DNA of 64,000 nucleotides. Source: Sulfurirhabdus sp043759595. GTDB lineage: Bacteria > Pseudomonadota > Gammaproteobacteria > Burkholderiales > SMCO01. The notes beneath the pieces were generated by a model, which searched no databases, had not been told where the DNA came from, and was given only the letters and a program-made list of their open reading frames with translations. The translations under genes and the position numbers were made by a program. The stretch spans positions 1 through 64,000 of the forward strand of contig JAYVLG010000002.1 of NCBI GenBank assembly GCA_043759595.1. The letters run 5' to 3'. Below, piece after piece: positions 51,939 to 60,615 of this stretch. The first letter of the stretch is position 1, and each line of letters starts with the position of its first letter.

Positions 51939-52442
51939 ATGAGCCGAAACACCCCTGTAGACACCATGCAAGTACTGAAAGCCCTTGCAGTAATCTTCCT
52001 GTCCGCAACTTGGTTTCAACATGCGCATGCTGCGGAAGTTTTCAAATGCGTGGTAAACGGAAAAACAACCTATCAAGCAACCCCATGCACCTCCGGAGGT
52101 AAGACTCTACAGATCAATGCAGGAATCTCCAGCGAGTCTTCGGCGGAAGCTCACCGCCGCGCTTTAAACGAAAAAAAGATAGTTCAAGACCTTGAGAACA
52201 GTAAGCATGCCCCAGCACCTACGACTCAGGCTAGCAGTGAGCGCAGTCGTGAAGATCCGGACAAACTTCGTAAACAGCAGGAAAAAAAACTAATCGCGGA
52301 TTGTGAGGCCAATCACGGTGTTCATTGTCGCGATCCAAAAGTCATCGAAGAAAACAAAATATTGGATACGCCAATTACTCCGCAGGAGCAACAACGGGCC
52401 ATAGCAGAGCGCAGGGCACGGAAGAATGACCCTTATTATTAA
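51939..52442 (+). CDS. DUF4124-containing exported protein
   Basis: The 167 residues have a signal peptide (ALAVIFLSATWFQHAHAA) followed by a DUF4124 motif, VFKCVVNGKTTYQATPCTSGGKTLQI, with the two conserved cysteines. The remaining 110 residues are mostly charged and helical (EDPDKLRKQQEKKLIADCEA) and contain two more cysteines (CEANHGVHC). An inner ATG ten codons on is an alternative start. The function of DUF4124 proteins is unknown. It stands alone between the prlC relic and prlC. Confidence 0.7.
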   Translation: MSRNTPVDTMQVLKALAVIFLSATWFQHAHAAEVFKCVVNGKTTYQATPCTSGGKTLQINAGISSESSAEAHRRALNEKKIVQDLENSKHAPAPTTQASSERSREDPDKLRKQQEKKLIADCEANHGVHCRDPKVIEENKILDTPITPQEQQRAIAERRARKNDPYY

Positions 52443-52635
52443 ACAAAGGGTTGCATGTCATTCATTTACATCCAACCATTAATCATATAATCAATCAGGC
52501 TGGGCTGTACAAAAGCGTGCAACCCCGCGACTCCATGTTTTTTTACTCAATAGAAGACTCTTTCTACAGTTTGGACTGATACTCTAAGGTAAATTGAACG
52601 CCTTTTTCTTGCACAACGCTGTTTAACAGTGAGAA

Positions 52636-54660
52636 TCAGCTCATCCCATTATGCCGCAACAACGCGTCAATCGATGGCTCCCGTCCCATAAACGCGACAA
52701 AAGACTCCAGTGCAGAACGGCTTCCCCCCACACCCAGAATTTCACTCCAGAAACGGTGCCCTACTTCTTCGCTTAACACGCCGTTTTCTTCAAACAGGCT
52801 GTAGGCATCAGCAGAGAGCACTTCTGCCCACTTGTAGCTGTAATAGCCTGCCGCGTAACCGCCTGCAAAAATGTGGGAGAAGTTATTCGGGAAGCGGTTA
52901 AATTCCGGCGGAATAATGACGGCAACCTGCTGGCGAATTTCGTTGATCAAATCGAGTACTGACTTACTGGCACCAGGTATGTAGTCGTAATGCATGTGCA
53001 TGTCGAAAAGCGAAAATTCAATCTGGCGCATGGTTTGCAAACCGCTCTGGAAGTTTTTGGCGGCCAGCATTTTGTCAAACAGTTCACGGGGTAATGGCTC
53101 GCCGGTTTCGACGTGTTTTGTCATGTGCTTGAGCACATTCCATTCCCAGCAGAAGTTTTCCATAAACTGGCTAGGTAGTTCTACGGCATCCCACTCTACG
53201 CCGTTAATACCTGAGACGCCCAAGTCTTCGACTTGGGTTAACAAATGATGCAAACCGTGTCCAAACTCGTGGAACAGAGTAATGACTTCATCGTGGGTAA
53301 ACAGTGCGGGTCTGCCGCCTACTGGTGCAGAAAAATTGCAGTTGAGGTATGCCACCGGTGTTTGTATGCCTTTTGTTTTGCGCCGACGCGTAATCACATC
53401 ATCCATCCAGGCGCCGCCGCGTTTGTTTACGCGGGCATAAAGATCGACATAAAACTGCCCGACCAGTTGACCAGTTTTATCCGTGATTTCAAAAAACTTC
53501 ACATCCGGGTGCCAAAGTGGGGCATTGGAGGGGTTAATTGACAGCCCGTAGATGGTTTCCACCACCTTGAACATGCCTGGCATCACTACTGATTCAGGGA
53601 AATACTGCTTTACTTCCTGATCGGAGAAAGCATATTGCTTTAAGCGTAGTTTTTCACTGGCGAAGCCGATGTCCCATGCTGCCAGTTTTTCCATATGCAG
53701 TTCTTCACGAGCGAATTTCTGTAGTTCCTGTAAATCACGTTCGGCATAGGGTTTGGCTTTTTTTCCTAAATCATTGAGAAAATCCAGCACCTGCTTGGGG
53801 GTTTCAGCCATTTTGGCGGCGAGGGAAATTTCGGCATAGTTGGCAAATCCCAGCATATGGGCTGCTTCCTGACGCAATTTCAAAATCTTGTTGATCAGTT
53901 CCGTGTTGTCCCAATCCGGATTCCCGAACTCGGAAGCACGAGTTACATAGGCCCGATACAAGATTTCACGCAGTTCACGATTTTCTGCATATTGCATCAC
54001 TGGCATATAGGATGGGCCGTGCAGGGTAAATTTCCAGCCGCTTTGATTATCGCTGGCTGCAGCTTCCTGAGCGGCTTCCAGGGCATCATTCGGCAGACCA
54101 GCCAGTTCGGCCTTGTCATCCATGATCAGGGCGTAAGCATTGGTCGTATCAAGCAAATTTTCTTCAAATTTACTGGATAACTGGGATAACTCTTCCTGAA
54201 TCTGCATGAAGCGTTCTTTCTGATCATCTGCCAACTCCGCCCCACCCAAACGAAAGTCGCGCAGCTCATTTTCGACAATTTTTTTCTGCGCAGGCGTCAG
54301 CACCATGTATTCGCGGGATGCTTTAATCTGTTTAAATTTCTCGTAAAGCCGCTGATTCTGCGACAATTCCGCATAATACTGCGTTATTTTGGGAAGATTT
54401 TCGTTGTAGACTTCACGCAATTCCGGGCTGTTTACCACGGCATTGAGATGTGAAACTTGTCCCCATGATCGGGATAAACGCTCATTGGCGTCCTCCATCG
54501 GGCCAACAAAACCTCCCCAGCTTGGTGCGCTATCCTCTGACAACAGGCGTTCAATCAACGCGCGATTTTCTTGCAACAGCGCTTCAATGGCGGGGCTGAC
54601 AAGTTCAGGCTTCACTTCGTTAAAACGCGGCAGACCGGAAAAATCGAGTAGTGGGTTCAT
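52636..54660 (-). CDS. prlC: oligopeptidase A
   Basis: Cytosolic M3-family zinc metallopeptidase that degrades signal peptides and oligopeptides. The 674 residues are full length. TLFHEFGHGLHHLLT holds the HExxH-type zinc site (HEFGH), and the third ligand Glu is in GVEWDAVELPSQFMENFCWE. LLDFSGLPRFNEVKPELVSPAIE and GHRFWSEILGVGGSRSALESFV mark both ends. A broken copy of its C-terminus lies about 1 kb downstream. Confidence 0.97.
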   Translation of the reverse strand: MNPLLDFSGLPRFNEVKPELVSPAIEALLQENRALIERLLSEDSAPSWGGFVGPMEDANERLSRSWGQVSHLNAVVNSPELREVYNENLPKITQYYAELSQNQRLYEKFKQIKASREYMVLTPAQKKIVENELRDFRLGGAELADDQKERFMQIQEELSQLSSKFEENLLDTTNAYALIMDDKAELAGLPNDALEAAQEAAASDNQSGWKFTLHGPSYMPVMQYAENRELREILYRAYVTRASEFGNPDWDNTELINKILKLRQEAAHMLGFANYAEISLAAKMAETPKQVLDFLNDLGKKAKPYAERDLQELQKFAREELHMEKLAAWDIGFASEKLRLKQYAFSDQEVKQYFPESVVMPGMFKVVETIYGLSINPSNAPLWHPDVKFFEITDKTGQLVGQFYVDLYARVNKRGGAWMDDVITRRRKTKGIQTPVAYLNCNFSAPVGGRPALFTHDEVITLFHEFGHGLHHLLTQVEDLGVSGINGVEWDAVELPSQFMENFCWEWNVLKHMTKHVETGEPLPRELFDKMLAAKNFQSGLQTMRQIEFSLFDMHMHYDYIPGASKSVLDLINEIRQQVAVIIPPEFNRFPNNFSHIFAGGYAAGYYSYKWAEVLSADAYSLFEENGVLSEEVGHRFWSEILGVGGSRSALESFVAFMGREPSIDALLRHNGMS

Positions 54661-54726
54661 GATTGTTGGCTTTCAGTTAGGCGTAAAAATTCATTATACT
54701 ATGATGACTTAACAGGAGTTGCATTC

Positions 54727-55266
54727 ATGCACAGTACTTCCAATATCACCTCTCACCATGGTCATACACCTGAAATTGCAACTAGCGCTTATGTTCATCA
54801 AAGCGCACAGATTATTGGCGAAGTATCCATCGCTGAGCATTGCTCAATCTGGTGCAATGCCGTAATAAGAGGGGATGTTAATAGTATAAGTATAGGCAGT
54901 GGCACCAATATTCAAGACCTGAGCATGCTGCACGTCAGTCATAAAACACCTCAAAACCCTGAAGGCGCCTCGCTTATTATTGGTAGCCGTGTCACTATCG
55001 GCCATAGCGTGATTTTGCATGGTTGCACTATTCACGACGAATGTCTGGTTGGGATGGGCTCCATTATCATGGATAAAGCCGTTCTGGAACCACAGGTGCT
55101 GGTTGGTGCGGGGAGTTTGGTGCCGGAAGGTAAGGTATTGCAAAGCGGTTATTTGTATCTTGGCCGGCCGGTTAAACAGCTACGGGCACTCACTGCCGAA
55201 GAAATCGCCTATTTTAATTATTCTGCAGAGCATTATATTAAGCTTTATAAAAGTTACGGTGTTTAA
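54727..55266 (+). CDS. gamma carbonic anhydrase family protein (hexapeptide repeat)
   Basis: The 179-residue protein forms a left-handed beta-helix: repeated hexapeptide positions such as SAQIIGEVSIAEHCSIWCNAVIRGDVNSISIGSG. The His ligands lie in MLHVSH and in the VTIGHSVILHGCTIHDE region. This is the YrdA/PaaY/gamma-CA-like class. Carbonic anhydrase activity is plausible but needs assay, as many relatives are inactive. It is divergent from prlC, 66 bases apart, as in other proteobacteria. Confidence 0.85.
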   Translation: MHSTSNITSHHGHTPEIATSAYVHQSAQIIGEVSIAEHCSIWCNAVIRGDVNSISIGSGTNIQDLSMLHVSHKTPQNPEGASLIIGSRVTIGHSVILHGCTIHDECLVGMGSIIMDKAVLEPQVLVGAGSLVPEGKVLQSGYLYLGRPVKQLRALTAEEIAYFNYSAEHYIKLYKSYGV

Positions 55267-55285
55267 TTCAAGGCTTAAAAACATT

Positions 55286-55416
55286 TTAACCGCAGAGGCG
55301 CGGAGGCGCTGAGAAATCAAAAGCTTGAAACTTATTACCACTCACCAAACGGTTGTCGAAGGGGCTATTGAGAGTTTTTATGTTTTTCCTCTGCGCCTCC
55401 GCGCCTCTGCGGTTAA
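55286..55416. repeat. TIR element, family A copy 3
   Basis: The 131-base element has nearly perfect inverted ends of 28 bases (27 match), starting TTAACCGCAGAGGCGCGGAG. It lies just after the gamma carbonic anhydrase gene (stop 55266) and before the stop of the convergent pyrC-like gene (55430). It can fold into a stable stem and may double as a terminator. Confidence 0.75.
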
Positions 55417-55429
55417 TAACCTGCCGTTT

Positions 55430-56710
55430 TCAGTGCGCACTCTCGTACACAACATGCCCCTCTACCAATGTATAGCGAACCTTTCCCTGTAATTCCATCC
55501 CCAGGAATGGCGTATTTTTCCCTTGGCTTTTGAGCGCTTTCGGTTCTATTTTCCAATACGCTTCCGGGTCGAAAATACAAATATCGCCTGCTTGACCAAC
55601 CCCTAAGTGGCCATTCTCGATACCTAGTATTCTGGCAGGATCAGCGGTGACCTTTGCGAGGGCTTTTACAAAAGGAATTTTCATTTCTGCAGCCCATTTA
55701 AGCGTCAAGGGCAGCAATAGCTCCAACCCCGTGGCCCCAGGTTCGGCCTCTTCAAACGGAAGAATCTTGGCATCATCATCTACAGGACTGTGGTCGGAGC
55801 AGATCACATCAATGGTACCGTCCTTTAATCCTGAACGAATCGCGTCTTTGTCACGCAAGCTGCGCAGTGGCGGGATCAGTCGGCAGTTGGAATCAAAAAA
55901 GCCGATATCCATCTCGCTTAAATGCGCGTGATGCACACCAATATCACAACTGATCGCCATGCCCTGTTTCTTAGCGGTACGCACCATATCAATTGCTTCA
56001 CTGCTGGAAAGACGGCAGATGTGTAATTTAGCACCGGTTTCTTTAGCCAACAGCAATATGGTAGAAAGTGCGATTGTCTCGGCACAGGTGGGAATGGAGG
56101 GCAACCCAAGACGCGTCGCCACTTCGCCATCATGTGCCACCCCATTTTTAGATAACAGGGCATCCTGAGGGCGCAACCAGACGGTAAAACCAAATGTAGC
56201 GGCATACTGCATCGCCCTCATCATCACCAGGGTATCATTCAGCACGACATCACCATGAGAAAAAGCAATGCAGCCCGCGTCATGGAGTTCAGCCATTTCA
56301 GTCAGTTGAGTGCCAGCCAGCTTTTGTGTCAACGCCCCTAACGGAAATACGCGCGCCTGATTCAGGCTTTTCGCCCGATGTTTTAACATCTGCACCAAGC
56401 CGGGCTCGTCCAAAGGCGGATCAGTATCTGGCGGGCAAACCAGGCTGGTCACACCACCGGCCACTGCTGCGGCCATTTCGCTTGAGAGGGTTGCCTTGTA
56501 TTCAAAGCCGGGCTCTCGCAGTCGGGCAGATAAATCAATGAGCCCCGGAGAGACAATCAATCCCGTTGCATCCAGCAACCGGTTTGCATGAAAACCATCT
56601 GGCGCATTGCCTATGGCGACGATTTTCCCGGCCGCAATAAAGACATCCTGTATCGCATCCATGCCATTTTTTGGATCAACTACGCGGCCACCTTTGATGT
56701 GGATTTTCAT
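55430..56710 (-). CDS. pyrC': dihydroorotase-like PyrC' (noncatalytic ATCase partner)
   Basis: The 426-residue protein is the type I dihydroorotase fold but lacks the metal site. The strand-1 motif D-x-H-x-H-REPG reads D59-L-S61-A-R63-L-R-E-P-G, so both zinc histidines are gone. The HxH/H positions downstream read FTVWLRPQD (about 176-183), LHICRLS (230-235, one His kept) and CSDHSPV (Asp306 kept). This matches the PyrC'/PyrX proteins of Pseudomonas, which hold aspartate transcarbamylase together but do not hydrolyse dihydroorotate. It starts five bases after pyrB. A real dihydroorotase should be elsewhere. Confidence 0.85.
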   Translation of the reverse strand: MKIHIKGGRVVDPKNGMDAIQDVFIAAGKIVAIGNAPDGFHANRLLDATGLIVSPGLIDLSARLREPGFEYKATLSSEMAAAVAGGVTSLVCPPDTDPPLDEPGLVQMLKHRAKSLNQARVFPLGALTQKLAGTQLTEMAELHDAGCIAFSHGDVVLNDTLVMMRAMQYAATFGFTVWLRPQDALLSKNGVAHDGEVATRLGLPSIPTCAETIALSTILLLAKETGAKLHICRLSSSEAIDMVRTAKKQGMAISCDIGVHHAHLSEMDIGFFDSNCRLIPPLRSLRDKDAIRSGLKDGTIDVICSDHSPVDDDAKILPFEEAEPGATGLELLLPLTLKWAAEMKIPFVKALAKVTADPARILGIENGHLGVGQAGDICIFDPEAYWKIEPKALKSQGKNTPFLGMELQGKVRYTLVEGHVVYESAH

Positions 56711-56715
56711 AACAA

Positions 56716-57666
56716 TCAGGCTCCCACCAAGATACTCATTACCGCCATCCTCACTGCAATCCCGTAAGTGACTTGGGGCAAAATAACCGACTGCGCACCA
56801 TCTGCCACGGTTGAATCAATCTCCACCCCCCGGTTCATCGGCCCAGGGTGCATTACAATGGCATCGGGTTTGGCGTAAGCCAGCTTTTCTGCCGTCAGGC
56901 CATAATACTTAAAATATTCTTGTGCGCTGGGCAGCAACGCTCCGCGCATACGCTCATTTTGTAACCGCAACATAATCACTACATCCACATCCTTCAAGCC
57001 TTTGGTCATGTCGTTGTAAACATGTACACCCAGCTGCTCTACACCAGTAGGTAACAAGGTTTTGGGGGCAATGACGCGCACTTCCGGCACACCCAGAATA
57101 TTCAAGGCATGAATTTGCGATCGGGCGACACGGGAGTGCATGACATCACCGACAATCGCCACACGCAGATTGGTGAATTCTTTTTTGAACTTGCGTATGG
57201 TAAACATATCCAGCAAGCCTTGCGTAGGATGGGCATGACGCCCGTCTCCTGCATTCACAACGTGAATATGCGGTGCCACATGACGTGCAATCAGATGGGC
57301 AGCGCCCGATTGTGCATGCCGCACTATAAACATATCGGCCTGCATGGCGGCCAGATTATCAACCGTATCCAGCAGGGTTTCCCCTTTGGATTGAGAAGAG
57401 GCGCTGATATTCAGATTGATCACGTCCGCTGACAAGCGCTTTGCAGCGATTTCAAATGTAGTACGGGTGCGGGTGCTGGGTTCGAAAAACAGGTTGAATA
57501 TGGCTTTGCCGCGTAGCAGTGGTACTTTCTTCACTTCTCGTTCTGCAACAGAAACAAACGGTTCTGCGGTATCCAGTATGTGACGGAGTATTTCTACCGG
57601 AAGGCCTTCAATCGACAGCAAATGCTGCAGTTCGCCGTTTTTATTGATTTGCGGGTTATTGAGCAT
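56716..57666 (-). CDS. pyrB: aspartate carbamoyltransferase catalytic subunit
   Basis: First committed step of pyrimidine synthesis (aspartate plus carbamoyl phosphate). The 316 residues carry the phosphate-binding motif FFEPSTRTRTTFEIAAKRL (about residues 57-75), the Ser/Lys loop SSQSKGETLLDT, HPTQGLLDMFTIR and the VMHPGPMNRGVEI region. It is the pyrB class whose partner is the PyrC' protein encoded five bases downstream. It follows pyrR by 83 bases. Confidence 0.97.
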   Translation of the reverse strand: MLNNPQINKNGELQHLLSIEGLPVEILRHILDTAEPFVSVAEREVKKVPLLRGKAIFNLFFEPSTRTRTTFEIAAKRLSADVINLNISASSQSKGETLLDTVDNLAAMQADMFIVRHAQSGAAHLIARHVAPHIHVVNAGDGRHAHPTQGLLDMFTIRKFKKEFTNLRVAIVGDVMHSRVARSQIHALNILGVPEVRVIAPKTLLPTGVEQLGVHVYNDMTKGLKDVDVVIMLRLQNERMRGALLPSAQEYFKYYGLTAEKLAYAKPDAIVMHPGPMNRGVEIDSTVADGAQSVILPQVTYGIAVRMAVMSILVGA

Positions 57667-57749
57667 AGGCTTGCTTCCGGCGGTATGTGTAAGTGGGCAA
57701 CATTATAACTGATCGCGCAACTTGCGCGCCATTAGTGAAAATTCTCTTT

Positions 57750-58271
57750 TCAACTGGCAGAAGCAATCACTTCTTTCAGCTCTAAAGTCAGCTTGCCATG
57801 TTCATCCTGTATTAACTGGATATTCTGGCCTTCTTCCAGAGGCAAGCTGAACCCGACAAACTGCGCGGAGAAAGGTAACTCACGCCCGCCTCTATCTACC
57901 AGCACTACGAGCTGAATGCTTGCTGGTCGCCCATAATCAAACAGTTCATTAATGGCTGCGCGAACGGTTCGCCCGGTGTAAAGTACATCATCTACCAGAA
58001 TCACATCCCGGTCAGTTACGTCAAATGGCATGTCAGAAGGTTTCACTTCAGGATGCAATCCTTCTCTGCTGAAATCATCGCGATAAAATGAAATATCCAG
58101 CGCGCCCAGTGGAATACTGGTACCAAGCTTTGCATGCAAGGCCTGCGCCAACCAGACACCTCCCGTATGGATTCCCACCAGGGCGCTGTTAGTTGTGAGA
58201 TGAGGCTTTATTTTCTGCGCAAGTTCCTGCGTCAGGGCCTCCACATCAGGAAGTTGCATGTTATTGTCCAT
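57750..58271 (-). CDS. pyrR: bifunctional PyrR (pyrimidine regulator / uracil phosphoribosyltransferase)
   Basis: The 173-residue protein is a type I phosphoribosyltransferase. The PRPP loop is VILVDDVLYTGRTVRAA (about residues 91-107), and SALVGIHTGGVWLAQ and ELPFSAQFVGFSLP follow the PyrR pattern. In Gram-positives PyrR controls pyr RNA, but in proteobacteria this role is less clear. I see no obvious attenuator next to it. Its start (58271, or 58259) overlaps the ruvX stop. Confidence 0.92.
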   Translation of the reverse strand: MDNNMQLPDVEALTQELAQKIKPHLTTNSALVGIHTGGVWLAQALHAKLGTSIPLGALDISFYRDDFSREGLHPEVKPSDMPFDVTDRDVILVDDVLYTGRTVRAAINELFDYGRPASIQLVVLVDRGGRELPFSAQFVGFSLPLEEGQNIQLIQDEHGKLTLELKEVIASAS

Positions 58272-58719
58272 CCAGAAAAGTTTGTAAGATATGTTGCGCC
58301 GCTACCTGGTCCAGCATCGGCTTTTGTTTTCTTCCCCGCACACCCACCTCTCTCAAGGTTTGTTCCGCCTCAACGGATGTCAATCGCTCGTCCACCAGAG
58401 CGGTCCTGATCTTAAACCGTGCTTCCAGTCGTCTGGCAAACTTGCGACACAATGCGGACAGATCATGTTCCGTGCCATCCATGTGTGCCGGCAAACCTAC
58501 CACCAGCATTACAGGCTGCCATTCCTTGATTAGCGCAGCAATTGCTGCGAAGCGTTTATCGTTGCTTTCTTCGCTGATAGTTGCGAGAGGATGTGCCACA
58601 CCTATGGATAGTTCACCCAGTGCTACACCAATTCGCTTTTCACCAAAATCGAAGGACAGTACGCTGCCAACGGGTGGATAGGAGATCGGAAGGTCAGACT
58701 TGCCTGATTCTGGATTCAT
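58261..58719 (-). CDS. ruvX: Holliday junction resolvase-like RuvX (YqgF)
   Basis: The 152-residue RNase H-like protein also acts in 16S rRNA 5'-end maturation. LSFDFGEKRIGVALGE (about residues 22-37) is the first acidic motif, VGLPAHMDGTEHD the conserved middle loop, and LVDERLTSVEAEQTL the last acidic motif. It lies between yqgE and pyrR, the usual proteobacterial order. Confidence 0.95.
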   Translation of the reverse strand: MNPESGKSDLPISYPPVGSVLSFDFGEKRIGVALGELSIGVAHPLATISEESNDKRFAAIAALIKEWQPVMLVVGLPAHMDGTEHDLSALCRKFARRLEARFKIRTALVDERLTSVEAEQTLREVGVRGRKQKPMLDQVAAQHILQTFLDGQ

Positions 58720-58762
58720 TCAACTCAAATTGCGTTTTACTGGATTACTTTTAGTCACGACG

Positions 58763-59329
58763 TTAAGCATGTCCTGCATCTTCCGACAAAAAAGCCGGGT
58801 TGATACCCAGGATATCCATTGCCGCTTGCAACCGTTCTTCATAAGGCAAATCAAAAATAACATGGGAAGATGCTTTGACTGTGAGCCAGGCATTTTGAGC
58901 AAGCTCCAGCTCCAGTTGCCCCGGCCCCCACCCTGCATAGCCGAGCGTGATCAGTATTTTTTCAGGCCCTTCTCCCCGGCCGACAGCGTGCAGTATATCT
59001 TTGGACGTGGTCAAACCCAGATTATTATTCATTGCCAAGGTAGACTGCCATTCGCCAACCGGCTGATGCAGCACAAAACCGCGATCCATCTGCACCGGCC
59101 CACCATAATTGACTTTAAACGCTCTCAGTTCTTCCGGCTGTAACTCTATCTCAATCTGTTCAAACAAAGCTTGCAGAGTCATGTCTATGGGCTGGTTAAC
59201 TACAACACCCAATGCTCCTTCCTCATTATGTTCACAGATATAAGTGAGTGTTTTGGCGAAATAAGAATCTGCCATGTTCGGCATGGCGATGAGGAAATGA
59301 TCTGTCAGATTCACGTTTTGCATGTTCAT
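58763..59329 (-). CDS. yqgE: YqgE/AlgH family protein
   Basis: A cytosolic protein of 188 residues with the UPF0301 fold. The family mark DHFLIAMPNMADSYFAKTLTY begins the chain; GALGVVVNQPIDMT, VNYGGPVQMDRGFVLHQP and ITLGYAGWGPGQLELEL follow. In Pseudomonas AlgH influences alginate; the exact role is unknown. It heads the yqgE-ruvX-pyrR-pyrB-pyrC' set on the minus strand. Confidence 0.95.
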   Translation of the reverse strand: MNMQNVNLTDHFLIAMPNMADSYFAKTLTYICEHNEEGALGVVVNQPIDMTLQALFEQIEIELQPEELRAFKVNYGGPVQMDRGFVLHQPVGEWQSTLAMNNNLGLTTSKDILHAVGRGEGPEKILITLGYAGWGPGQLELELAQNAWLTVKASSHVIFDLPYEERLQAAMDILGINPAFLSEDAGHA

Positions 59330-59420
59330 ATTATGGCATACATTAACCCAATAGTAAGGGGACTGCTACCCGCTATCTGACTGTTTGCATCCTTTGCTGA
59401 CATTTTACAGATTTATAAAT

Positions 59421-60335
59421 TCACTCAAACAAACCTTCTACGGAGAGGTAACGCTCACCAGTATCATAACAAAAAGTCAGCACGCGACTGCCTTCTGGCA
59501 TATCTCTCAATTTATTGTTGATTGCGGCCAGTGAAGCACCGCTGGAGATACCAATAAAAATCCCTTCTTCTCGCGCACAACGGCTGGCAAAATTAAAAGC
59601 GTCTTTTGCATCTACGGTAATCACGCCATCCAGTATGGCCCGATTCAACACTTTTGGTACAAAGCCTGCGCCTATTCCTTGCAATGCATGCGGCCCTTTT
59701 TCGCCACCGCTCAATACGGCAGATTCAGTTGGTTCTACGGCAAAAACCTGAAGTTTTGGAAACTTTGCTTTCAGTATGTCGGCACAGCCGGTGATGTGAC
59801 CACCCGTCCCCACACCGGTTATCAGATAATCAATGCCTTCCGGGAAGTCGTCCAGTATTTCCTGTGCAGTTGTTTTGCGATGCGCCTCTGCATTTGCTGG
59901 ATTTTCGAACTGCTGAGGCATCCAAGCATTTTCAATCTCGTTCACCATTTCTGTCGCACGATCAATTGCGCCGCCCATGCCTTTTTCAGGTGGCGTTAAT
60001 TCCAGCCTGGCGCCCAATGCTGTCATGTAGCGACGACGCTCGATTGACATGGATTTCGGCATAGTCAGTATTAATTTATAGCCCTTGGCCGCTGCTACCA
60101 TAGCCAATCCAATACCCGTATTCCCGGATGTGGGTTCGATAATGGTGGTCTCCGCATTGATTTTACCAGTTCGCTCCGCCTCTTCAATCATTTCCAGCGC
60201 AATACGATCTTTGATACTGCCACCTGGATTGGCGCGTTCCAGCTTCATCCACACTTCAATGTTTTTGTTAAATAGCCGATTTATTCTGACATGCGGCGTA
60301 TGGCCTATTGTCTCTAATATGGAGGATACCTTCAT
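59421..60335 (-). CDS. cysK: cysteine synthase A (O-acetylserine sulfhydrylase)
   Basis: PLP enzyme making cysteine from O-acetylserine and sulfide. I place the start at 60335, with AAGGAGAAG upstream; the longer frame adds 16 residues that do not match the family. The 304 residues have the PLP-lysine in ANPGGSIKDRIA (about residue 43), the substrate loop EPTSGNTGIGLAM, the glycine-rich phosphate site TGVGTGGHITG and the C-terminal GISSGASLAA. It is a monocistronic gene. It would supply cysteine for OvoA and thiol pathways. Confidence 0.93.
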   Translation of the reverse strand: MKVSSILETIGHTPHVRINRLFNKNIEVWMKLERANPGGSIKDRIALEMIEEAERTGKINAETTIIEPTSGNTGIGLAMVAAAKGYKLILTMPKSMSIERRRYMTALGARLELTPPEKGMGGAIDRATEMVNEIENAWMPQQFENPANAEAHRKTTAQEILDDFPEGIDYLITGVGTGGHITGCADILKAKFPKLQVFAVEPTESAVLSGGEKGPHALQGIGAGFVPKVLNRAILDGVITVDAKDAFNFASRCAREEGIFIGISSGASLAAINNKLRDMPEGSRVLTFCYDTGERYLSVEGLFE

Positions 60336-60615
60336 GCTCTGCTTCTCCTTTTTTCGTATTTTAATCATTATGGACGATGGCAATGCAGCATTTATAATTA
60401 TAGCCCGCTAAGAAAGCAATCCTAACCTACTCAAAGAATGGATTCAATCATGGTCAGCCTTCTTTCCATGTATTGCGGGAATTTTTCAGTTCCGAATTAC
60501 TGAAAGTTGATCGTGGAGGACATTAAAACAGAAGTAGAAGGGGAAGGGTGTTAAGGGAAACTATTTGATTCGGGCGCACTAGGTTAGACATTGCAGGTGC
60601 GCCCTGAATTCACAA

